Shown: piece after piece, positions 32,928 through 40,983 of the stretch
Layout: the number at the start of each line of letters is the position of its first letter
Position numbering within the stretch: the first letter of the stretch is position 1
Assembly: GCA_963210315.1 (NCBI GenBank)
Contig: OY723256.1
Coordinates: 1,178,001 to 1,242,000, forward strand
Length of the DNA stretch: 64,000 nt
DNA from: Rhynchopus euleeides
Taxonomy: Eukaryota; Euglenozoa; Diplonemea; Diplonemida; Diplonemidae
Reading direction: 5' to 3'
Notes under the pieces: model-generated
What the model was told of the DNA's origin: nothing
Seen by the model: only the letters and a program-made list of their open reading frames with translations
Database searches by the model: none
Translations under genes and position numbers: made by a program

Positions 32928-32946
32928 AAAAAAAAAAAAAAAAAAA
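32928..32946 (+). other. Retrotransposon 1 poly(A) tail
   Basis: Nineteen A residues directly before the right target duplication, marking the 3' end of the inserted cDNA. Confidence 0.9.
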
Positions 32947-32956
32947 GCCCCCATTT
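32947..32956. repeat. Target-site duplication of retrotransposon 1, right copy
   Basis: An exact copy of 25739-25748. Confidence 0.85.
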
Positions 32957-33160
32957 AAAACTTTACGTTTTAAACGTTTTAAACGTTTTAAACGTTTTAA
33001 ACGTTTTAAACGTTTTAAACGTTTTAAACGTTTTAAACGTTTTAAACGTTTTAAACGTTTTAAATGTTTTAAATGTTTTAAATGTTTTAAATGTTTTAAA
33101 TGTTTTAAATGTTTTAAATGTTTTAAATGTTTTAAATGTTTTAAATTAAAACGCGTTTTA
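32957..33160. repeat. 9-bp CGTTTTAAA / TGTTTTAAA satellite
   Basis: About eleven CGTTTTAAA units are followed by nine or ten TGTTTTAAA units, with a sharp switch near 33061. The switch suggests CpG decay fixed in one unit and then spread by slippage. Related TTTAAAxCG motifs flank the pogo element at 34620-34663 and 39058-39080. Confidence 0.95.
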
Positions 33161-34663
33161 AATTAATTTAAAACGGAGTTTAAAACGGGGGTTAAAACAG
33201 GGCGTTTCTGTGGTGTTTTCACACCAAAAAAAAATTTTGGCCAAATTTTTTTTTCCATGCCCCCTGAGGCCCCCCAGCTCATATTCTGGGTGATTATTCC
33301 TGCATTCCTGTCACAGCGGACACATTATTGGTGGAAAATAGGTGGCACTGACGTTGTGGTGAGGGTTGCATCAATCGCACCGGCATCAGTTGGCACACCC
33401 CCTCCGTTGTTCTCAGGAATAATGCAGTTTGACATCAGCATATTTCTGGAGTGTCGAATCTTCATCTTGCATCACTCGATGTGCACCCTTTTGAGCTGAA
33501 TCCATGATACAAAGTCGCAGGTTGAAGGCCGATCACCATGATGGGGGTGGCAATGGACCCAGCGAACTCCACCAGCTCCTTCGACAGTCCTGGAAGCACC
33601 TTCTGGAAAAGTTGCACAGTTCCAGTTGCCACCTGGAGCCTACCTTTGGCCTGCCCCTCTTTGAGAGGAGCATATCTGTATTCTCTTTACTCTCCTATGG
33701 ACGCCCGACTTCTCTGATCGAGAGAAGCCTACAAAAGGCGTAACCATCCTCGTCATGTATTCTTTGCCTCCAACTTTCACTTTTGCAGAACGGATCCCGA
33801 TGAACTCCAAACAGGAAGTGCAGCCAGCTTCATCACGGCTGTGTTCAACAAGACAGCCAGGTGATGTTGTTGCTGTCAGAACGATGGTTGCAGCACTCGG
33901 CTGCGCCCCACCTGGGGTTGCTCTGGCTGTTGCCAAGCTAGTGTTTGGGACAATTATTGATCACCTAGCCATTCTCTCGGCACCCTAATGATCGTGGGTA
34001 GGCAGCAGGAACCTGCACTCTGGGGGGACGTCATCGATGAGTTTCTTTGAAGAAAGCCGGCGGCTACCGCTGGAGTTAAGGTCCGAAGGGGTCAGTACCA
34101 CGGGCGCCACACCGCTCGTGTTGGGCATCGGGTTTCGGTGAAGGCGGGGGCGCTGAGAAAGCGACATGTACGTAACAAGCAATGATCAACCATACACCAG
34201 CAAGTCAAACAGGCACCACCGTTGGATCGTTCGTGCACCCGAGTCTGTACTGTACCATCCTGAATCTTTTCTGGGTGATTGTCAATGATGAGGGCATGAG
34301 CTTGCGTCAGGGTGAGCAGAGGAACGGGTTGAGGCCAGGGTGAATGGAGGGTGAAAAGTAGCCCACTTCACCAGGAGGCGAATTTTCGCAGAAAGCCCTG
34401 CCACACAGCTGTGTTTGCCTGATCATGCTCAAAAGGCCTGCAATAGGCTATTTCACACAGGGAATTTGTTCACCCATTTGGGACCCCCAGGGAGCCTCAA
34501 AATTGGATTTTTTTGCCGAAGATGGCCTCAGATGGCCCAAAACGATCAATTTTGGGTTCCAGAAAAAAAATCGAAAAGTCTCCCCCTATATTTTGCAGGG
34601 TTTTTTGCCGTTTTAAACCCCGTTTTAAATAATTTAAAACGGCGTTTTAAACTTTAAAACGTT
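33161..34663. other. No gene recognised; decayed or unknown sequence
   Basis: Mixed-composition DNA with only short frames. A minus-strand stretch of ~98 codons (33640-33936) has ordinary-looking composition, with a segment CTSCLEFIGIRSAKVKVGGK, but I do not recognise it and it may be a decayed exon. The last 50 bases are TTTAAA-rich and form the insertion target of the pogo element. Confidence 0.4.
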
Positions 34664-35131
34664 TACAGGGGGGGGTCAAATAAACGTACTTAGTACTACT
34701 ATTCGGCGAACGCGCGGGCCTAAATCGACCTCGCCAGAAAATTAATAAATAGTTTGCGAGCGAATAGACGTACTTAGTACGTCTATTCAACTTTTCCTAA
34801 AAACGCTGTTTGCAGGGGCTCTGCGGGGCTGTTTGGTCCACCAGGGGCGCGCTGGTCACTGCTGTCGTCCGTCTCTCACTTCTTCTGCCTTCCGGTCGAG
34901 TATCCGCTCTGTTCTCGTCCTACCACTCGCCCCTCATTTGGTTTCGTACCGTTTTGATTTGTATTGCCCCCCCCCCCCCTCTGGTGCCCCCCCTGGTTGA
35001 CATTCTTGTTGAGTTAGTGAAAGCATACACAGTTCATCAGAGCTGTCAGCTTCACTGTCGGTGGTTGGTTGGTGCGTTGATGCTTAAAAAAAAGATGTGA
35101 AAAAGACAAGCCACAACCAGCACGCCCCAAC

Positions 35132-36544
35132 TTACTTCTTCTTCAAGTTCTTGGGCTTGTTGGGGCAAGTCTGCATGTTGTGCCCAGGCTTCCTACACCC
35201 TTTGCAGAGCCTGCGGTGTTTGTTGGGAGTCTGGGTGGTCGGGGACGCTGCGCGCTTCTTTTGGGAGGACTGGGAGGACTGGGAAGGCTGTGTCTGTGTG
35301 AGAGAGTTCACACGAACCGGCTTCGCCCATGCCAAGATGCTTGACTGTTGGGTTGGCTGAGACACAACTTTCTTTTGGGTGGACTGCTTCTCTGTGCTCT
35401 CTTTTGCCTTCCCGTCCAACCCAGGTTCAAGGTCCGCACCACCAGCCTCAGGGGATGTTTCTGTGCTTGGTGCGAAGGTGAGGTCCGGACAAAGGGAGCT
35501 CTTCACGAACCCGTCCTCCTCACCCGACACCTTCAGCACGTACCCCATATCCCGCAAGCGCTCGGCTACCACCTCCCCCCTCACACTTTCCACCGACTTT
35601 CCCCAAACAGCTCCAACAGAGGTGCACATGGCCTCGCGGTACCACCTCTCTGTGAAGCGACAATCCTGGCGAAAACCTTCGGCTGTTGATTTCTTCATCT
35701 CGAGACGGGCTTTGTCCTTGAGCCCTTCCAGGTGAGTGTGGAAGGCAGCCTTGAATGGTGCAAATGCATGCACATCAAGGTACTGCACTGTTCCTGTCAA
35801 CCCACCTGGAATGACCGCTGACTTCGCCCCCGTCTTCCTGTGCAAGTACGCAACATTTTTTGGTGCAATGTGTGTTGTCGCCGAGTCATAAATGACAAGC
35901 ACGTTTTTGTTTTTGCAAATGGGGGCCAAGACGCTGTCAATCCACCACCGCCACTCGGCTTCTTTGACCCAGCCGGTTTTCTGGAAAGTACAGTTAACCC
36001 CCGAGTCTTTGTGAATCTGATGCTCCTCCTTCTTTATCCTCTCGCCCGCACCTTTAAAAACGATCGACTGCTTTGTCGCAAGAATGGTCCTGTCTTTCAC
36101 ACTGAACGTGACAGCACCAATCAACGTGGCAAATCTATTTTTGCCAGCATCGGTATCGACCATGATGTTGGTGTCAGTGGTGTAGCACAACAGTTTGTCC
36201 CTGCGGGTAGAGCTCTTGTACAAGGCAGACTCATCCACATTCACAACCAGGTCAAAAGTACCAAAGGGGTTGTGCAGCAGCTCGGACCCGATGGAGAGGC
36301 GTCTGATGGTGGACCAGAAGCTGTGCAACTGGACCCGGGCTTTTTCAAGAGAAAGCTTGGCAATGCGCGAAGTACGAAATTGAAACTTGTTTCTCCTGGC
36401 CCAACCGTCAATCCACTCCACCGAAGCCTGGAAGCCTTTCGGGAAGGGAACAAAGGACATGGCAAGCTCCTTGATTTTGCGGCGCGTCGTTGGCAAGTCG
36501 TTCTTCCGCCGTTCTCCCACTTCTTTAAGCACGTGGGCCTCCAC
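35132..36544 (-). CDS. Pogo-like DDE transposase (C-terminal frame of a shifted gene)
   Basis: A 470-codon minus-strand frame with no ATG at its start: it opens after a stop at 36602-36604, and the first usable codon here is GTG. It begins in a CENP-B/helix-turn-helix type DNA-binding region (~15-70, WIDGWARRNKFQFRTSRIAKLS). The DDE_1 catalytic core follows: D104 in VNVDESALY, D220 in VIYDSATTH, D257 in QYLDVHAFAPFK (spacing about 36). After a low-complexity stretch the C-terminus has a CCHC zinc knuckle, CKGCRKPGHNMQTC, and a Lys-rich tail. This is the cut-and-paste enzyme of the element. The lack of a start and the overlap with the upstream protease frame suggest one original protein or a frameshifted read-through. 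Confidence 0.85.
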   Translation of the reverse strand: MEAHVLKEVGERRKNDLPTTRRKIKELAMSFVPFPKGFQASVEWIDGWARRNKFQFRTSRIAKLSLEKARVQLHSFWSTIRRLSIGSELLHNPFGTFDLVVNVDESALYKSSTRRDKLLCYTTDTNIMVDTDAGKNRFATLIGAVTFSVKDRTILATKQSIVFKGAGERIKKEEHQIHKDSGVNCTFQKTGWVKEAEWRWWIDSVLAPICKNKNVLVIYDSATTHIAPKNVAYLHRKTGAKSAVIPGGLTGTVQYLDVHAFAPFKAAFHTHLEGLKDKARLEMKKSTAEGFRQDCRFTERWYREAMCTSVGAVWGKSVESVRGEVVAERLRDMGYVLKVSGEEDGFVKSSLCPDLTFAPSTETSPEAGGADLEPGLDGKAKESTEKQSTQKKVVSQPTQQSSILAWAKPVRVNSLTQTQPSQSSQSSQKKRAASPTTQTPNKHRRLCKGCRKPGHNMQTCPNKPKNLKKK

Positions 36545-38316
36545 CTCAGGAAAGAAACACGACCTCCCCCCCCCGCCTTTCTTTTGGCATGTGTTTTTCC
36601 ATCATTTGCTGGGAGGCTCTTCATCGCCTTATCCTTGGGAAAGTCTCTCTTCCAACGAGTTGCCGTTGTCGAACACTGGTCCCGGTTCACTTGGATAGGA
36701 GGGTTACCAGGAGGAGTAGGAGGAGCAAAAAGGTAAGCACGCATGGTCTCCATCACCGGGAGCCCAGCCCACAACAAGGAGGCTACAGCCTGCTTGTAGT
36801 GGGACGTGTAGCAGGCCCGGCGGGTTGTATCCCCAACCTTTGAAGGGGCCCTGCAGTGCTTAATTTCCCCCCCCAAAAACTCCTTTAGGTTTTCAACCGA
36901 GAGCACAATATCCGGGGAAGGGGTCTCCCCCTTCGTTGCACTCTCGGTATCCCCACCCGTGTTCCCTTCCCCACCCGTGTTCCCTTCCTCCCTTCCCTCC
37001 CCACTGTCCCCACTCCCGTCATCAGAGCCGTTCTTTTCGAGTTCTTCGAGAACAGAGACTTTTTCGATGTCGTCGTCGTCGTCGTCGTCGCAGGTGCTCT
37101 CAGAGCTGCCATTCGATCCAGCGCCGCCCTCTGAGTCAGCGTCATCGTTCTCTGAGGTAGTGTCGTCGTTCGGTCCAGCGTCGTCGTTGCTCGCAGAAAC
37201 CACAATCGCGCACGCGGTCTCCGCAGCCAACAGCTCCCGAAGATCACGGAGCACAGATTTGAGATCGTCTTTGGAGGGTGCCTGGCGTTCTTGGACCTCC
37301 CGCTCGATATCAGCAGCTGAAGACAGCTGATGAATCCGTGTGGGGAAAAAGTGTGTTGCATGCCGGACGGCCTGAATCCCACACGACCACGCGTCCTTCT
37401 GCATCCCACTCAACACCACACGGACAGTGCTGAACTTCTGCTCGAGGCTCTTGGCGAGTGGAGAACCGTGAATGATCGCGTGGTCGTCAATCACGATACA
37501 CTCATCCTCCCGGAAAGCACAAAAGACCCAGTGGAGGCCTGTGTTGTTGTGTGTGTTCACCACACAACCCTGCCACTCCGATTTTGTCTCCCAGAACGCC
37601 ACACCCTGGGGACTAGCTGGATAGCGCTTCATCCCTTTTGTGATGCTCTCGAACTGGCAGTACTCAAAAAAACGAGTACCGTCCGGGTTTTTCACCGGAT
37701 CATACCGGGGGTTGGCGACACGGGACACTGCTTCTACACCAGCGGGCTGCAGGTAGTGAACCAGCAGGTTCCCCACGTCGCTCGTCGTCAGCCAGTACCC
37801 CACCTTGACATTCTTTGAGGAATGCCCTTTTAAAAACTCGGCCCTTTTGGGGCCGCCTCCGTGCGCTTCCGTCGGCTGTGCCTCACACCCACCCCGAAGG
37901 ACTGGAATGGGTTTGGCTTGTGTCTTCGGCGCGGAGCAGTCGGTTGAAGGTTTGGCTTGTGTCTTCAGCGTGGAGCAGTCGATTGAAGGTTCGGCTTGTG
38001 TCTTCGGCGCGGAGCAGTCGGTTGAAGGTTTAGCTTGTGTCTTCGGCGCGGAGCAGTCGGTTGAAGGTTCGGCTTGTGTCTTCGGCGCGGAGCAGTCGGT
38101 TGAAGGTTCGGCTTGTGTCTTCGGCGCGGACCGGTTGGTTGAAGGTTTGGCTTGTGTCTTCGGCCATGAAAAAATCGGGCCATTGCAGCGTGCCCTGGCC
38201 CGGGCCAGTTGGTTGAAGGAAGGCCGGGGAGCGCATGGCGGTGGCCCATCCTCGAATATCTTGAACAGGAGGCATTCCATCAGCAGGAGGCACATGAAAG
38301 CATCGGACGTCATCAT
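36241..38316 (-). CDS. ULP1/C48-like cysteine protease frame of the pogo element
   Basis: A minus-strand frame from ATG 38316 with 691 codons. After an N-terminal lead it has ~6 copies of a 13-residue repeat (APKTQAEPSTDCS type). It then has a C48/ULP1-like protease domain with the triad in order: H262 in LHWVFCAF, D277 or D278 in VIDDH, oxyanion Gln Q306 and catalytic C312 in QKDAWSCG. Such enzymes cut SUMO-like modifiers. An acidic Ser/Asp/Glu-rich stretch follows (on DNA, around 36940-37200). The last ~100 codons (36241-36565) are probably not native: they read the transposase coding sequence in the wrong frame. The switch lies at a run of nine G (plus-strand C, 36566-36574); gaining or losing bases there would fuse protease to transposase. 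Confidence 0.8.
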   Translation of the reverse strand: MMTSDAFMCLLLMECLLFKIFEDGPPPCAPRPSFNQLARARARCNGPIFSWPKTQAKPSTNRSAPKTQAEPSTDCSAPKTQAEPSTDCSAPKTQAKPSTDCSAPKTQAEPSIDCSTLKTQAKPSTDCSAPKTQAKPIPVLRGGCEAQPTEAHGGGPKRAEFLKGHSSKNVKVGYWLTTSDVGNLLVHYLQPAGVEAVSRVANPRYDPVKNPDGTRFFEYCQFESITKGMKRYPASPQGVAFWETKSEWQGCVVNTHNNTGLHWVFCAFREDECIVIDDHAIIHGSPLAKSLEQKFSTVRVVLSGMQKDAWSCGIQAVRHATHFFPTRIHQLSSAADIEREVQERQAPSKDDLKSVLRDLRELLAAETACAIVVSASNDDAGPNDDTTSENDDADSEGGAGSNGSSESTCDDDDDDDIEKVSVLEELEKNGSDDGSGDSGEGREEGNTGGEGNTGGDTESATKGETPSPDIVLSVENLKEFLGGEIKHCRAPSKVGDTTRRACYTSHYKQAVASLLWAGLPVMETMRAYLFAPPTPPGNPPIQVNRDQCSTTATRWKRDFPKDKAMKSLPANDGKTHAKRKAGGGGRVSFLRWRPTCLKKWENGGRTTCQRRAAKSRSLPCPLFPSRKASRLRWSGLTVGPGETSFNFVLRALPSFLLKKPGSSCTASGPPSDASPSGPSCCTTPLVLLTWL
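37914..38165 (-). repeat. 39-bp in-frame tandem repeat, about 6.5 copies
   Basis: The unit on the plus strand begins GGCTTGTGTCTTCGGCGCGG and ends GCAGTCGGTTGAAGGTT. It encodes the 13-residue repeat of the protease frame. All copies keep the reading frame. Confidence 0.9.
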
Positions 38317-38389
38317 TATGTCGGACACCAGCCGAAGCTATTGGCTCTGTTGGTGGATGGTGAAATCTGGGCAGTTGGATTGCGGGTTT

Positions 38390-38940
38390 GCGGGCGTGTG
38401 TTGATCAGTGCTGCACAACAGGAGAGAATGTCAAACAACGTCAGGGAAGGGGGCTGCGGGGGGTGGGGGGTGGGCTCAGCTGGTCCTCGAAGGCTACATC
38501 TATGGTGAGGTGTGTCTGGGGCCATCCGTCCACATCTTCTCGTTGGTGGTAGGGACTGCGGACGCCGTAGATGAGGAGTCGTTTAATGCGCGCCGCTCTT
38601 CAGCAGTGATTTTGACGCCTCTGGACCCCAGGAGTTTGCGGGTTTCCGGGTTTGCGGTCTTCAGCAGTGGTTCTGATGCCTCTGGACCGCAGGAGTTTGC
38701 GGGTTCGCTGGTTTCCCGTCCGTATGTGTCTGAGGGGGGATGCCCCGATTCCCTTCGTCACGACATATCTTTGAGCGTAGGTCACTTCCCCCCTCTACGG
38801 ACCCCGTGCACCCTGGTTCCCCTAAGTGGCACCAATAGACCCCGTTGTCCCCATTCCTTGCCCCAAAGTTTGCAGATTTGTGTGTCTCCAAAAAGAAAAT
38901 CTCAAAAAAAACGGAAAATTTTCCCAAAAAAAAAGGGTGA
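38390..38940. other. Pogo element 5' non-coding part
   Basis: Between the protease start and the right TIR. It contains a ~62-base direct repeat (about 38597-38658 and 38659-38718) with CTTCAGCAGTGxTTxTGA and CAGGAGTTTGCGGGTT boxes. No gene is seen. Confidence 0.6.
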
Positions 38941-39057
38941 AAAGTAAGTACTACTATTCAACGGCCCAACGTGCCCCAGAGCCCCAAAAAAATAAGTACT
39001 ACTATTCGGCTAAGTACTACTATTCAACTAAGTACGTTTATTTGACCCCCCCCTGTA

Positions 39058-39362
39058 AAACGTTTAAAATGTTTAAAACTCGGTTTCTAACAACACTGTG
39101 CCCCCCCCCCCTCCCTCCCACATCCCCGCCACCTTTCCTCAAAAGAAAAGCGTGCAGTACGTTGCTGTGGCCCTGATGGTAGGCCGCTTGTCGGGAGGCC
39201 GGATATAGGCCTCAGATCCCACTGAACCACTGCTACAGCAGACCACCTGTTCATGACTTTTTTGCTGATGACCCACTGACTCCCCCCCAACAGAGCTCGC
39301 CATCCCCTCCCATCTGATCAGGGCTCGTCCTCCAATGCCACCGCCCCACTGCTAGCACTCAC
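39058..39362. other. Short intergenic spacer
   Basis: Right flank of the pogo element, with TTTAAA motifs and a poly-C run, leading into the next gene. A CTCTGCAG at 39371-39378 could be a 3' splice site, so the start of the following gene is not certain. Confidence 0.4.
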
Positions 39363-40349
39363 ATGGTGCACCTCTGCAGGGGCGTGCAATGTGGGCGGCG
39401 GCGGCGCCTCCAGGAAGTGCACGCCGTGAAGCCCCGGGTGCGTTGCCTGGAGAACGCCATCCTGCTGTTTTTCATGCGCGGGGGTGTCCGAGGCGTTCGC
39501 ATCCTGTGCGAGCACATCGACGAGCTGGAGCCCCTTGTTGTGGCCCGCGAGCTGCTTGGCCTTCTCGAGGGGGACACCCACTACGACTTCATCAAATCTG
39601 CAGCCGGGCTCAGTGACACTGCATGGCGCATGGCAGCAGCTGATGCATACCAGTCCGCGACCGCCACACGCTACAACGCGCTAATCGCACACAACCCACG
39701 CATCCCCAGAACACGCAGCCAGATGATTGACGCACGCCTTGTCGCCGCATGCGATGCTGTGATCGAGACCTGCTCGCCGATGCTCCGCGACTTCGTCGGG
39801 AAGGCGGGTGTGCTCGACGACCCCCAGCACCCTGTCTGGTTCTCCTGCAAGGGCAGCTGTGCCCTCTGGGTGCAGGAGCTGGAGCAACGCCTCCGGCAGC
39901 GCTCCGGCAGGGGTGTGTCGCGGGCAGTGGCTGAGGCGCTGAAGGCGCAGCTGAAGGTGCAGGCGGTGGAGAAGCTCTCGCGCACCCTGCCTGCCCCGAT
40001 GGCGCCGGGGGTCCGCGGGGTTCTGGCTGCCGAGCCGACAATCGACGAGCTCATTGTGATGTTGGGCCCACAGCCCACACGGCGGTGCCTGTCCCTGCTG
40101 CCTGAAAGCATACAGGCAAACGGCTTCGGCACACCCCTCGTGGCCCCACCACCCACCATCCCCGTCAGGCGCACAGGCTGCCACGTCCCCGACCAGGCGC
40201 TGCTCCCCCCCCTCCCTGGGCAGATGCTGTACCCACAGCACGCCGCGCTGCGCAGGCGTGGCTGTTCGTCGCCGCAGCGCAAGGGGAACCACGCGGCACT
40301 CCGCAGCACCGCTGCTGCAGGTGGCCCTATGCAGCGGCAGGGAAGGTGA
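39363..40349 (+). CDS. Hypothetical protein, helical
   Basis: A 328-residue frame with host-like GC-rich codon use similar to MCM10 downstream. I recognise no domain. The central 220 residues look mostly helical (ENAILLFFMRGGVRGVRILC, EPLVVARELLGLLEG, VQELEQRLRQRSGRG, AVAEALKAQLKVQAVEKL), and the last 80 are Pro/Arg-rich and disordered. It lies 635 bases upstream of MCM10 on the same strand. The first residues are Arg-rich and could instead be intron, with the mature exon starting after an acceptor at 39378; ATG 39476 is a further option. Both its length and its lack of frame breaks support a real gene. Confidence 0.55.
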   Translation: MVHLCRGVQCGRRRRLQEVHAVKPRVRCLENAILLFFMRGGVRGVRILCEHIDELEPLVVARELLGLLEGDTHYDFIKSAAGLSDTAWRMAAADAYQSATATRYNALIAHNPRIPRTRSQMIDARLVAACDAVIETCSPMLRDFVGKAGVLDDPQHPVWFSCKGSCALWVQELEQRLRQRSGRGVSRAVAEALKAQLKVQAVEKLSRTLPAPMAPGVRGVLAAEPTIDELIVMLGPQPTRRCLSLLPESIQANGFGTPLVAPPPTIPVRRTGCHVPDQALLPPLPGQMLYPQHAALRRRGCSSPQRKGNHAALRSTAAAGGPMQRQGR

Positions 40350-40983
40350 CAAGGTGACAAAGGGGGCGAAAGGGAGAGAGAGAGAGAGAGGGGTGCTGTG
40401 GCAGCGGCAGTGGTGTGCAGACGCTTCCGCGTCGCACCCACCAGGCGCATCCCCACCCTGCCCCCCCTCTCAACCCTCTCAAGGAGAGGGAGGGGTCAGC
40501 TTTTGTGCTTTGCTTTTTCTTCTACTTCACTACCTCACCCCACCCCAGGAAGGGGTGGGGTGCGTCCTTGGCGCCCTTTTGCAGTAATGCGCAACTCTCC
40601 CCACGGCTCTTTGTTGGCGTGTCTCCGACACGCAAGCGAGGGGGATGCAGGGGGAGGTCCACTGGCTTCAGGGGTGTTCGGAGCTGGCATGGTGTAGTCC
40701 ACGCAATGCCATGTCTGGTGCTGTGTAGGGAGAAGTGCAGTCCCTCCCCCCGGCAGCAGCAGTTGATGGTCAAGCGAGTGGTGGCAGTCCATATGCCAAG
40801 TATCCTGTGTTCGTGTTTCGGATGAAGGTGTCGATCTTCCAAGCACAGCGCCACAGGGATCTCTATTGTTGCTACTGTTTGCGGCTGCCATCACCTACCC
40901 ACCCCCTGGTCGAACAGCCTGTGTTTTAGGGTGGGTTGTTTACCACTGGCCACTCCCATCACGACAGGCTGGCAGGAGGCACC
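40350..40983. other. Intergenic region upstream of MCM10
   Basis: It contains a short AG microsatellite (about 40374-40391) and pyrimidine-rich tracts. No gene is seen. The MCM10 promoter should lie here, but I see no clear TATA or Inr. Confidence 0.4.

Larger units (their letters stand above)
25749..32946 (+). mobile_element. Complete RLE-type non-LTR retrotransposon with OTU domains
   Basis: A 7.2-kb element bounded by a 10-bp direct target duplication and ending in 19 A residues (32928-32946). It has a ~100-base 5' untranslated part, one long open frame (25848-32480), and a pyrimidine-rich 3' untranslated part. The 39 bases at 25760-25798 recur near the start of the second retrotransposon (58628-58666). 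The encoded RT plus restriction-like endonuclease place it among R2/CRE/NeSL-like elements. OTU proteases are known in some algal RLE-bearing elements (Dualen/RandI), but those also carry an APE endonuclease and RNase H, which I do not see here. The insertion is intact and looks recent. Confidence 0.9.
34666..39055 (-). mobile_element. Pogo-type (Tc1/mariner) transposon with ULP1-like protease
   Basis: A 4.39-kb element starting CAGGGGGGGGTCAAATAAAC and ending in its inverse, flanked by TA (34664-34665 and 39056-39057), the target duplication of the Tc1/mariner superfamily. At least 29 bases inside each end are perfectly inverted (34666-34694 and 39027-39055). Inside both arms are further TAAGTACTACTATTCxxC boxes. 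Genes run on the minus strand: an ULP1-like protease frame, then a DDE transposase frame. Outside the TA, both flanks carry TTTAAAACG motifs, so it inserted into the TTTTAAACG simple repeat. Confidence 0.9.

Noticed and set aside
32828..33166. Small frame with FKRFKRFKR repeats
   Set aside because: It is a translation of the retrotransposon poly(A) tail and the 9-bp satellite.
40936..40983. Longer N-terminus for MCM10 from a TTG at 40936
   Set aside because: TTG is not a plausible start here; ATG 40984 has a good CACCATGG context and begins the acidic N-terminus.
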